Positions 35,469 through 43,291 of a stretch of 64,000 bases of DNA are shown one piece after another. Each line of letters begins with the position of its first letter. The stretch's first letter is position 1. The DNA comes from Bacteroides fragilis (GTDB lineage Bacteria > Bacteroidota > Bacteroidia > Bacteroidales > Bacteroidaceae), in assembly GCF_002849695.1 (NCBI RefSeq), contig NZ_CP018939.1, positions 1 to 64,000 of the forward strand, written 5' to 3'. The notes under the pieces were generated by a model that did no database searches, was not told the DNA's origin, and worked only from the letters and a program-made list of their open reading frames with translations. The translations under genes and the position numbers were made by a program.

Positions 35469-36010
35469 ATTTTTGGTATCATAATAATGTTCTCTTATCG
35501 TCCATGCCTGGCAGAACCCGGAAAAGTACGGTATCAAATTCTTTCCCGGTTTCCTGCCTGTGTTCGCAGAAAAGGTATCAATTAGATGAAATCCTTTTGC
35601 TGATGGACGGCAGTTCCGGAATGATGTGCGGTATCGTTTCTTTTATAATGCAGCCGTCTTTCTGTATTCAGGAGTGGAGAGAAACGACACAACAAACTTT
35701 AGGGAAAAGAAAATTTTCGTGTAGCTCTTTCCGGTTTTCGAGGAAGTGTATCAATCACATATTATATATCCATTTATTCATATATTATATATTCATATAT
35801 TATTTATATATATAATATGATATTTTATTCCTGTTCTTTTTCCCTAATGTTTTATGGTATCAATTTTTTGTGGCCGACTTCCGGCAGCTTTTAGTATTTG
35901 GTATCAAAAGGTCGCTCTGCAGAATGTGCCAGGAATAATAATTCGGTATCATTTCATCATGCTATGTTTGCCCATCAGTGCCGGAACTCCGAAAGAATAG
36001 GTATTAAATT
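35469..36010 (+). repeat. Complete L-AT-R module (L5 + R4)
   Basis: L motifs begin at 35475, 35530, 35574 and 35630 (55, 44, 56). AACTTTAGGG ends at 35704. The AT-rich core lies at about 35755-35820 and R begins near 35828, ending in a degenerate GGTATTA near 35999. It is almost identical to 23581-24137 from the second motif on, which implies recent copying or gene conversion. The left border repeat is missing. Confidence 0.88.
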
Positions 36011-36030
36011 CCTTGAAGAAATGTTGTTGT

Positions 36031-36067
36031 CAAATAAAAGAGAGTATAAATTACTCTCTTTTATTTG
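36031..36067 (-). terminator. Terminator of the coupling-protein operon
   Basis: CAAATAAAAGAGAGTA (36031-36046) pairs perfectly with TACTCTCTTTTATTTG (36052-36067) with a five-base loop. It ends 1 base before the stop of the XRE gene at 36069. It marks the end of the long minus-strand operon starting near 45.57 kb. Confidence 0.8.
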
Positions 36068-36068
36068 A

Positions 36069-36455
36069 TTAGGGCTGTAATAAATTGATGGCTTTTTGAA
36101 GATTAGCTTCTAGTTCTTTTTTAGCTTTTGACACAGCTTCTTCATAATTTTTTTCTGATTGTCTAATGATTTCTATTATTACAGAATTATAATTAGCTTT
36201 TTGTGCTTCATCTTCTTCTGTATTAGAAATTAGATAAAACTTTTCACTGAATATTAAATCTATAAAAACATAGTTAGAATAAAAATTCAGCACTTGAAAT
36301 AGAAGTTTTAGACTACCTCCTTTTCCTAATTCAAGATTTGAAATTGCATTCTGTTTACAGTTTAGCTGTTCAGCTAATTGAGCTTGGGAATATCCTACAT
36401 GCTCTCGGATTTGTTTTAACCTCGTACCTAAAACTGGCAATGTAATGTTATACAT
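36069..36455 (-). CDS. XRE-family HTH regulator
   Basis: This 128-aa protein has an N-terminal HTH_3 domain, LKQIREHVGYSQAQLAEQLNCKQNAISNLE (about 11-45), and a charged helical C-terminus. The start overlaps the coupling-protein stop by 8 bases, so it is translated with it. Likely a regulator of transfer genes. A HipB-like antitoxin without toxin is less likely. Confidence 0.82.
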   Translation of the reverse strand: MYNITLPVLGTRLKQIREHVGYSQAQLAEQLNCKQNAISNLELGKGGSLKLLFQVLNFYSNYVFIDLIFSEKFYLISNTEEDEAQKANYNSVIIEIIRQSEKNYEEAVSKAKKELEANLQKAINLLQP

Positions 36456-38403
36456 ATTGTTCTATTACTGTTTCTACTTCGTCGTATATTCTCTTAAAGT
36501 TCTTTTGCAGTAATTTCTCTCTATTATCTGCTGTCCCAAAGTTATATACTTTTGGCAGTTCTTTATAGGCTTCTTCTTCTTTCTTAATTTTTTTTAAATC
36601 TAAATTGGTTTTGCAATGGTACATCGCTGTTGGAAAATTATCTTCTTGTCCGAAATCTAATGCAACTTGCCCTACTAATGTACCAGCCTGTAATGAAGAA
36701 ATTTTGGATGCCGGGATAACAAAATCCATTTGTTCATTCATATTAATTGTTGTTTCGTTTCTTCTGATGGTAACACCTTCTTTTACTTGTTTAACTTTTC
36801 CAAATAGTTTTTGTAGCCAGTCTAGAGTTTCAGGAGCTTTTGCTTGCCCAGATAAAGTGTTACCTATAATTGAGGTTATAGTTTTTGCGGTAGCTTTGCC
36901 GTATTGTTCTTCTAATTGCGGTAGTTCCTGTAACCCCAAACAAATTGAAACCTTATTACTACGTGCAGTAGAAAGTAGTGTTGCGAGTTGATAAAAATAT
37001 AATGTGGGACATTCATCTACTATGATTGAGGTAGGATAGTTACCTTTTGTATTGACAAGCCTAGTTAATCGATTTATGATAAGTGCATTTAAAGCACTAT
37101 TCATACTTTGTGTTTTAGGGTTGTTTGCTATAATAAGATAACTTGGGTCTTTTTTATCTGACACTTTTAAATTAAAATCATTGCCACTAAATACCCAAAA
37201 AGATTCTTTAGTTGCCAGTCTTGATAACTGCACTTTTAGACTTGCCATCTGTCCTTCTAATTGGTCCACTGCCCCTGATTTATACGCAGCTTCAAATGGG
37301 GAAACTAGTGATTTTAATTCAGGTTCGGAAAAAAGGACTTTAAATAATACATCATATTCTTGATTAAGAAAAGCCAGTACATGCGGTAAATCTGAATATT
37401 TGCCATTCTCATATCTAGACCAGAAATAAATAGAAGCTGCTAACAAGTTTACTGCTGATGTTTTAAAAAAATCGCTATTACCTCCGCTTCCTTTATCTCC
37501 TTTTTGTAAACTCTCATATAATGCTTCTGCCGTTTCTGTTGCATCTGCTAGGATTTCTATATATTCTCGTTTCAATGGATTTATTCTTCTACTGTATTCA
37601 ATATCAGAAAAATTGATAACATTGAATTTGAAGTTACTTGGTATTTTTCCTAATTGCTTGTTCTTTTGATAATTATAATATGCAATTTTGGCAAGTTCTG
37701 GAAATTTGAAGTCGTAAACTACTTCTGCAAATCCTTTAGCTGAATGTTGTCTTATAAAAGAATTTATAACAGAAAAAGATTTACCACTTCCGGGCGTTCC
37801 TATTACAAAAGTTCCACGAAAACAGTTACATATATTCAGCCATCCATTATGCCACTTTCTATTATAGAAAAATTTCATCGGAATATTGACAGAGTATTCT
37901 GTTTCTACCTTATCTTTAGATTGTTCAAAACTTTCATTTTCTATATTAAATCTATCTTTCATAAAGTTTGATTTAATACGTTTGGATATGTTATCTAGGG
38001 CTGAATTTATTAATGTAGCTCCAATAATTGATAGTATAATGTAAGCTATATTATACCATTCTAAACTAGTTTCTCCTTTTTCTTTGAAGAAAAGAAAGCA
38101 TACACTTCCAAAGAACATAATAAATCCAAAGATTAAAGGAAAAATGATTTGTTTAGTTGGGTCTAATTCCAAATCTTTTTTTGAACGTGTTCCAATACAA
38201 GTAACCATTATAATAAAGAATGTAAATAGTTTACTATAAAGAATATTAGAATAGATAGGTATTTTTGCCATTTTTGATAATAACGGCATTATTTGTTCAC
38301 TAAAGGGAAAATGAACAAATAGTAGAATCTCGATGCAAACAGTTATATAAATGAATGCTTGCATGAATCCATATAGTTTTTGTAATTCTTTGCTTTCTTC
38401 CAT
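36448..38403 (-). CDS. Type IV coupling protein (VirD4-like, Bacteroidales MobC/YWFCY type)
   Basis: This 651-aa protein has four N-terminal membrane segments within residues 12-135, Walker A GTPGSGKS at 202-209 and the Walker B region SIIVDECPTLYF near 450. Residues 272-410 form the helical domain (FFKTSAVNLLAASIYFWSRY), which has a stand-alone relative in the tra operon at 51691-52482. It links the MobA-DNA complex to the TraG-powered channel. It lies outside the invertible segment, in the operon shared with the primase and TraI paralog. Confidence 0.9.
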   Translation of the reverse strand: MEESKELQKLYGFMQAFIYITVCIEILLFVHFPFSEQIMPLLSKMAKIPIYSNILYSKLFTFFIIMVTCIGTRSKKDLELDPTKQIIFPLIFGFIMFFGSVCFLFFKEKGETSLEWYNIAYIILSIIGATLINSALDNISKRIKSNFMKDRFNIENESFEQSKDKVETEYSVNIPMKFFYNRKWHNGWLNICNCFRGTFVIGTPGSGKSFSVINSFIRQHSAKGFAEVVYDFKFPELAKIAYYNYQKNKQLGKIPSNFKFNVINFSDIEYSRRINPLKREYIEILADATETAEALYESLQKGDKGSGGNSDFFKTSAVNLLAASIYFWSRYENGKYSDLPHVLAFLNQEYDVLFKVLFSEPELKSLVSPFEAAYKSGAVDQLEGQMASLKVQLSRLATKESFWVFSGNDFNLKVSDKKDPSYLIIANNPKTQSMNSALNALIINRLTRLVNTKGNYPTSIIVDECPTLYFYQLATLLSTARSNKVSICLGLQELPQLEEQYGKATAKTITSIIGNTLSGQAKAPETLDWLQKLFGKVKQVKEGVTIRRNETTINMNEQMDFVIPASKISSLQAGTLVGQVALDFGQEDNFPTAMYHCKTNLDLKKIKKEEEAYKELPKVYNFGTADNREKLLQKNFKRIYDEVETVIEQYV

Positions 38404-38406
38404 GAC

Positions 38407-38631
38407 TTAATCGGGTATTTTAACTTTTTCAGGTTCATCACATTGAAAAGCCTTGAAATCTTCTATAGCTAATTTCAAGTCTTCTAAAAAATTGCTATTG
38501 CAACCTTTTTCTACTGCTATCTGGTAATATGCTTCCATCGTTTGGACGGAACAGATATCTGTTCCGCATATTACGAAAGCCGGAATGTCCTCTAATAGAC
38601 ACTTGTGTAATAATCTTTTTTGGTCTTTCAT
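38407..38631 (-). CDS. Small protein upstream of the coupling protein, unknown (74 aa)
   Basis: It starts MKDQKRLLHKCLLEDIPAFV, has a central CGTDICSVQTMEAYYQ segment and an acidic C-terminus. The stop is 4 bases from the coupling-protein start, so it is co-translated. A small adaptor is possible. No family recognised. Confidence 0.62.
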   Translation of the reverse strand: MKDQKRLLHKCLLEDIPAFVICGTDICSVQTMEAYYQIAVEKGCNSNFLEDLKLAIEDFKAFQCDEPEKVKIPD

Positions 38632-38645
38632 CTTAATTCAAATGA

Positions 38646-38686
38646 AAATACCACTCTTTTATGTAATGAGAGTGGTATTGGTTTTT
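38646..38686 (+). terminator. Hairpin between L6 remnant and the 74-aa gene
   Basis: AATACCACTCT pairs with AGAGTGGTATT around a ten-base loop, followed by GGTTTTTATTTTTT on the plus strand. For the minus-strand operon it may act as attenuator between the 38803 lipoprotein gene and the coupling-protein genes. Confidence 0.6.
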
Positions 38687-38687
38687 A

Positions 38688-38800
38688 TTTTTTGGTATCA
38701 TAATAATGTTTTCTCTTCGTCCACGTCCGGCAGAACCCGGAAGTATTTGGTATCAAATTCTTTCCCGGTTTCCTGCCTGTGTTGGTAGAAAAGGTATCAG
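38688..38800 (+). repeat. Truncated L module (L6)
   Basis: Three motifs begin at 38694, 38749 and 38793 (55, 44), then the module stops and the stop codon of the next gene follows within 5 bases. The missing part would have held the fourth motif and the closing AACTTTAGGG. A recombination event probably joined the module to the gene end. Confidence 0.82.
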
Positions 38801-38802
38801 TT

Positions 38803-39246
38803 CTATCGATAATTTTCCTGTCCGAATATATGTTGAACCATTGCATAATTTTCACCACTGTTAGACTTATGCAGTTTATTATCAATAAAAATTTTTACTT
38901 CTACTTTCTTTGGTAACTGTAAATTTTCAAGGTTTTCTTCATTTTTAGGTACAGGGTAGGCAGATAGCCATAAATATGTTCCTTGTTTGGCTTCTTGCTC
39001 AAATGTAAATGGGCTTTCTACAAGAATTTCCTTGGCAGCTTCTTCGGGAGCTTCGGAAGAAATATCTACTCCTACTGTATAATGTATTAGGAGCTTGAAA
39101 TTTTCTGGGTCGCTTACGGTAGCTTCATAACGTACTTTTCCTGTATCTCCTGTAGGTGGAGTATCGGGGTTGTTGTTATCGTCTTTACTGCATCCAGACA
39201 ACATAAGGCTTAAACCAATCATTACTAATGATAAATACTTTTTCAT
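38803..39246 (-). CDS. Small lipoprotein, unknown (147 aa)
   Basis: I chose ATG at 39246, giving the SPII signal MKKYLSLVMIGLSLMLSGC with Cys19. The mature part is short, beta-rich and ends HIFGQENYR. It contains a TPPTGDTGKV linker. Upstream in-frame starts would add non-signal residues. It may be an envelope component of the transfer system or an exclusion lipoprotein. No family recognised. Confidence 0.7.
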   Translation of the reverse strand: MKKYLSLVMIGLSLMLSGCSKDDNNNPDTPPTGDTGKVRYEATVSDPENFKLLIHYTVGVDISSEAPEEAAKEILVESPFTFEQEAKQGTYLWLSAYPVPKNEENLENLQLPKKVEVKIFIDNKLHKSNSGENYAMVQHIFGQENYR

Positions 39247-39256
39247 ATTGTTTCCT

Positions 39257-39529
39257 TTAAATAGTTGATAATTCAATATGTATCGTTCCATTTGCTGCAT
39301 TATATGCTACTTCCTCAATATTGGTGAACCGTCTTATTGATTCTTTCCATTCTTTTGTTTGTGGATTGTGAGAATATTCTTCTTCTAATAGACTTATCAG
39401 ATTATTTATTTGATTGTCAGATAGATAAATTTTTTCTCCAACCCTTGGAACTACAGGCAAATAGATTGGTATGGAAATATTATTTACACCATCTATGGGA
39501 ATATGGATGTTTATTTCTATCATAGCCAT
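39257..39529 (-). CDS. Small protein with PRVGE motif (90 aa), unknown
   Basis: Beta-rich start MAMIEINIHIPIDGVNNISI, then LPVVPRVGEKIYLSDNQI. The PRVGE signature recurs in the 117-aa protein at 39810-40163 (FPHLPRVGEEISA) in similar sequence context, so the two are diverged paralogs flanking the HU gene. Its start overlaps the HU stop by 10 bases. Confidence 0.6.
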   Translation of the reverse strand: MAMIEINIHIPIDGVNNISIPIYLPVVPRVGEKIYLSDNQINNLISLLEEEYSHNPQTKEWKESIRRFTNIEEVAYNAANGTIHIELSTI

Positions 39530-39792
39530 TTCATATTAAGTACATTTTTGGAAGGCTTGAATTTAACAACTTCCTTTTCTGGAACTTCTACAGGCTCTCC
39601 AGTTGCCGGATTTCTAGCTATCCGAGCTGGCTGAATAATCTTCTTGAAAGTACCAAAATCTTTTATAGAAACATCTTTTTCTCTTAGATTTTGAGATAAT
39701 TCTTTGAAAAAACTATCTATTATTTCTGCTACTTCTTTTGTTGGCTTATTTGCCTTTTCAGCAACCATTTTGATTAAATCAGTCTTATTCAT
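39520..39792 (-). CDS. HU/IHF-family DNA-binding protein
   Basis: About 90 aa from MNKTDLIKMVAEKANKPTKEV. It has the HU dimerisation helices, then the DNA-binding arm RIARNPATGEPVEVPEKEVVKFKPSK with the family signature GTFKKIIQPARIARNP. A plasmid-borne HU may bend DNA at oriT, oriV or the inversion sites, which is inference. It is encoded between two PRVGE-motif paralogs. Confidence 0.9.
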   Translation of the reverse strand: MNKTDLIKMVAEKANKPTKEVAEIIDSFFKELSQNLREKDVSIKDFGTFKKIIQPARIARNPATGEPVEVPEKEVVKFKPSKNVLNMKWL

Positions 39793-39809
39793 TTGCATAT
39801 CAATGATAT

Positions 39810-40163
39810 TTAATTACTTAAATCACTTAAATAAATTTCAGGAATTATTTCTGTATAGTCTTCCGTATTTGGTCTATAATGTATTGATTCAACGAGATTG
39901 ACGGATTGAATAACATCATATATCCATGCTTGGAAATTTCCTTCTAAATCATTCTCTCTATCATTGAATTTATTAAAATCACTTTTGGCTTCATCTGTCA
40001 GATATTCTAATAAATTTTGATAGGTAAATTCATTCTGAAACATTATAATGTGAGCTGAAATTTCTTCGCCTACCCTTGGAAGGTGCGGAAAATTCCAATC
40101 AGCCTTTACACTCATTCCTCTCTCTTTAAAAAAAGGACTATAAATTATAAATTCTACTTTCAT
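39810..40163 (-). CDS. Small protein with PRVGE motif (117 aa), unknown
   Basis: It starts MKVEFIIYSPFFKERGMSVK, has FPHLPRVGEEISAHI near residue 27, and a C-terminal IYDVIQSVNLVESIHYRPN segment comparable to FTNIEEVAYNAANGTIHIE in the 90-aa paralog. The stop-side neighbour is HU and the start overlaps the zinc-ribbon gene by 4 bases. Soluble. Function unknown. Confidence 0.6.
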   Translation of the reverse strand: MKVEFIIYSPFFKERGMSVKADWNFPHLPRVGEEISAHIIMFQNEFTYQNLLEYLTDEAKSDFNKFNDRENDLEGNFQAWIYDVIQSVNLVESIHYRPNTEDYTEIIPEIYLSDLSN

Positions 40164-40996
40164 ATTAGTTTTACTTTAAAATCATCATTCAATACAAGTT
40201 TTCTTTCCATTGGTTGCCCATTTTTATCATGAAACCCGGTTAATACAGGGGTTTCTTTTTTCTCACAAAGTTCTATTGCTTCTTCGGGAGTTATAATACG
40301 TCCTGACATTTCACGCCAAATGACAAAATCACATTTTATGGCTTCATTCCTATAATTGGAACAATTATAGGCTTTTTTGTTTATATATAAGTTTCCTCCA
40401 CACCTAGGACACGCACATAATGTGTTATCAAAGGATATATCTAAATTTTCAGTTAAAACTAACCGTGAAGAAAACTCATAGCCTTCTCTTGATTTAAATC
40501 CAGTCATGAACGGTGTTTTTTTACCACTGGCAAGTATTTCTGCTGCTTCCGAAGGTATTTCTCTTTGTGCAATAGTTTTGGGTATATAGAGGTTGCAAAC
40601 TCTGTTGTTGTCCTTATCCTTTTGCGAATACCCTTTACAAGCATATCCATTTAGTAAAATTTCAATTTCTCTACCACACACAGGACATGGAGTTTCTAAG
40701 ACTTCATTCACGAAAGAAGGAACGACAATTCCATTTTCGATAGTTAAATATGCAGAAAAAGGAACTCCTTTTTTATTATGGAAGTCGTGGAATATATCTG
40801 TTTTCCCTGTTGTTATTAATTGGGTGGCTATTTCTTCCGTAATCTCTTTTCCCCAATATGAATGATAGATGTTAAATGTACACTTGTCATTCATGTTTTT
40901 GAAGTAATTACAGGAATATCCTAAACTACCTTTTACCATATGCCCTTTTTGGCAAATAGGGCATAAGCCTAAATCTTTGATTGTATCATTATCCAT
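40160..40996 (-). CDS. Three-repeat zinc-ribbon protein, topoisomerase C-terminus-like
   Basis: This 278-aa protein has three repeats. Each has a zinc ribbon (CPIC...C...C, CPVC...C...C, CPRC...C...C) followed by a segment of the type EIAxxLIxTGKT...GFxxKxGxxFxA.L. This repeat pair is known from the C-termini of bacterial type IA topoisomerases. No catalytic topoisomerase domain is present. It probably binds single-stranded DNA during transfer. It is tightly packed: a 4-base overlap downstream and a 1-base overlap with the TraI paralog. Confidence 0.8.
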   Translation of the reverse strand: MDNDTIKDLGLCPICQKGHMVKGSLGYSCNYFKNMNDKCTFNIYHSYWGKEITEEIATQLITTGKTDIFHDFHNKKGVPFSAYLTIENGIVVPSFVNEVLETPCPVCGREIEILLNGYACKGYSQKDKDNNRVCNLYIPKTIAQREIPSEAAEILASGKKTPFMTGFKSREGYEFSSRLVLTENLDISFDNTLCACPRCGGNLYINKKAYNCSNYRNEAIKCDFVIWREMSGRIITPEEAIELCEKKETPVLTGFHDKNGQPMERKLVLNDDFKVKLI

Positions 40997-41679
40997 TAAT
41001 ATCCTCCTTTACTAATCCATTTGATACCGTTTAAAATATTATCTACTTTTTGTTTTCCACTATTTACATATTTAAATTGTCCGGGTGCAAGTGTTTTGAG
41101 TACTCCAGCCCTTTTAGCGGATTTCATCTGTCGGCATACAGCGTATGCAAGTCCTCGCATTCGTCTAAGTTCATTGACCACGTGAATACATAAATCTATC
41201 CTTTGCTTATTATCCATAAGATTTTTTTCACCACCTTGCAAAGCTATATTGTTTATGTATATCATTAAATCTACACTCCTACTGATAAGTTCATACTCTG
41301 TTTTTGCAATTATGGTTAATAATTTAGGGTCTCCAACTGCGTATTTAGCTGCTTCGGACTGATACTTAGCTATGTCTTTAGCTAAGGTTGAAGCATAAAT
41401 AATATCTTTTCCATTTTTCACAACAGCATTAACTGTAGAAAGATAGTTGTATGTCTTTTCCTGTAAGGATTGAATTTGGCTCATTTTTTGTTGAATTAGA
41501 ATTTGAAAGTTACGGATTTTAGTTTCCTCACTTTGTATGTCTTTCAGTACGCCTTGTTGCTCCTGATGGGAATAAACCAATGTTCCAATCATTGCCGGAT
41601 CAATAACAATAGATTGTGCCAGCCCTTTTATGTTTCCCAACAGTAACATTAGGGAAAAAAATAAAAGTATTCTTTTCAT
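40996..41679 (-). CDS. TraI paralog (DUF4141-like)
   Basis: I chose ATG at 41679, giving the signal peptide MKRILLFFSLMLLLGNIKGL. It shares with TraI (15365-16039) the pattern NVKNGKDIIYA, then KYAVGDPKLL, then NLMDNKQRIDL, then MRGLAYAVCRQMKSAKRAGVLKTLAPGQFKY. The element therefore carries two diverged TraI-type periplasmic proteins, one in the tra operon and one in the coupling-protein/primase operon. Confidence 0.82.
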   Translation of the reverse strand: MKRILLFFSLMLLLGNIKGLAQSIVIDPAMIGTLVYSHQEQQGVLKDIQSEETKIRNFQILIQQKMSQIQSLQEKTYNYLSTVNAVVKNGKDIIYASTLAKDIAKYQSEAAKYAVGDPKLLTIIAKTEYELISRSVDLMIYINNIALQGGEKNLMDNKQRIDLCIHVVNELRRMRGLAYAVCRQMKSAKRAGVLKTLAPGQFKYVNSGKQKVDNILNGIKWISKGGY

Positions 41680-41680
41680 A

Positions 41681-42181
41681 TTATCTGTTTGTAAATTCAT
41701 ATATTCCTTTTTTCTTTTTTTGTTCTTCTACTCTATTTCTGATGATTTGAATTATGCCACTATTGGCTTTAAGACCGTTCATCAGTAGCTTTGGTGTTGA
41801 TTTATCGCCAGAATAGATATAGATATTAGTGTTATTTATTAAAGACTGAATGAAACTTTGTTTTTCTTCATAATCATATACTCGATATAATTCTATGTAG
41901 TTAATCCTTTTTGAAAGTACTCCTTGATATATTTTTATCTGCTCTCTGGTTATAATCCATTTAGTACAAAGTAGCATTGAAACATATCTGTAGAAGATAG
42001 TAAATATCAATAATACTAATATTGTTCCACTGATGAACTTTAATAATTCATGTCCCCTAATGTATTTACTAAAGACGAATACGGAAATCACTAATATGAT
42101 TAAAAGGAAATTTTTCATCAACCAATATCGGAATTTGGGCTTTAATATAATATCATCAGAAGCTATGCTTGTTCTATTCAT
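41681..42181 (-). CDS. Membrane protein with PH-like domain (166 aa)
   Basis: Two membrane helices (about 22-42 and 48-70) are followed by a domain of pattern KWIITREQIKIYQGVLSKRINYIELYRVYDYEEKQSF, which resembles the bacterial PH (YdbS/YdbT-like) domain. The start overlaps the primase stop by 4 bases. Likely an inner-membrane protein. Role in transfer unknown. Confidence 0.75.
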   Translation of the reverse strand: MNRTSIASDDIILKPKFRYWLMKNFLLIILVISVFVFSKYIRGHELLKFISGTILVLLIFTIFYRYVSMLLCTKWIITREQIKIYQGVLSKRINYIELYRVYDYEEKQSFIQSLINNTNIYIYSGDKSTPKLLMNGLKANSGIIQIIRNRVEEQKKKKGIYEFTNR

Positions 42182-43287
42182 AACTTAATACTTTTTTTTT
42201 GCTCATGCTGTTTCATTAGAATTTCATTGAAATCTTTAGCCTTTTCTGCTTTATGAGAAATCATGGGAGCTACTATTTTGCTTTTTTCTCTAAAACTTTC
42301 TAGTGAAATGTCATTTTTGTTAATACTAAATTCCCTGCCTTTAGTCTTAAAAAGCACATCGTCTTTATTTTCTTTTATTGCTATTTCTGAATTGCTAATG
42401 ATTCCATGTACTTTAATGTCATACAGATTGCCATTTAAATCATTATCAAAACAGGTGTGTACTTTAGCTTGTGGATATCGTGATAGAGTGTTTTTTATTT
42501 GATTAGGTGAAATGTATCCTCCTACGCTGCAAAACACACTTTCTTCTAATTTGATTTTATTGGCATTGAGTTGATAGAAACTCATAGCATCTAAAGCGGA
42601 TTCTGCAAAATATATATGTTTTGCCATCTGTGGATGTGGGCAAAAATCAGCAATCCAGAGCGAGTTACTTTTATCTCCCCCGGCTGCCATTCCTTTGAAT
42701 CCATAGTTTCGTAATTCGTAATTCGTTACTTTGTTGTCTTTATCTGTTGGATTAATATAGGGGAAACCTATATTATAGTAATTGCCGTTTCCCTGTAAGT
42801 CTTTAACCCTTGTTATAAATGGGAGAAACTTTTCTACTACTTGATGATTGATATTTCTTTCATTCGTAAGAAATCTTAAATCAGCAATTGTAGTAGGAAA
42901 TTCTTTGTATCTATCTCTATCGAAAGATTTATTCTCTGTTTTTATTGTTTTGAATGCTTCATATTTAGGAGTATAAGGCTCATTAGCGTAATGTCCTAGA
43001 ATCATATTAATTCGCACAAATGTATTTTGATGTTGGAATTGTGGGAAGTCATTAATATGATTTTTGATGAACTGGATTAAATCTCCACCTTTATAGTTCC
43101 TATCATAATAATGCTCTTGTACACTATGGGGATTCTTGATAATGATTTCATCCAACTTGTTACCTGTTCCGTCTGTTAGTTTAAAAACAGGCGAAATCTT
43201 TCCTTTGCTAATGTCTTGTTTATACCCTAAATCTTCAAGAATTTGAATGATGGATATTTTAGCCTTATAATCGTCAAATGTTAGCAT
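42178..43287 (-). CDS. traP: TraP-like primase with Toprim domain (intact copy)
   Basis: This 369-aa protein has an N-terminal DUF3991-like region with YDRNYKGGDLIQFIKNH near residue 62. The Toprim domain follows: HIYFAESALDAMSFY (catalytic Glu, about 235), VFCSVGGYISPNQ and HTCFDNDLNGN (Asp-x-Asp, about 290). No CHC2 zinc finger is seen. TraP-type primases start complementary-strand synthesis in the recipient. Co-transcribed with the DUF3945-like gene 4 bases upstream and overlapping the PH-domain gene downstream. Confidence 0.87.
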   Translation of the reverse strand: MLTFDDYKAKISIIQILEDLGYKQDISKGKISPVFKLTDGTGNKLDEIIIKNPHSVQEHYYDRNYKGGDLIQFIKNHINDFPQFQHQNTFVRINMILGHYANEPYTPKYEAFKTIKTENKSFDRDRYKEFPTTIADLRFLTNERNINHQVVEKFLPFITRVKDLQGNGNYYNIGFPYINPTDKDNKVTNYELRNYGFKGMAAGGDKSNSLWIADFCPHPQMAKHIYFAESALDAMSFYQLNANKIKLEESVFCSVGGYISPNQIKNTLSRYPQAKVHTCFDNDLNGNLYDIKVHGIISNSEIAIKENKDDVLFKTKGREFSINKNDISLESFREKSKIVAPMISHKAEKAKDFNEILMKQHEQKKSIKL

Positions 43288-43291
43288 AATA

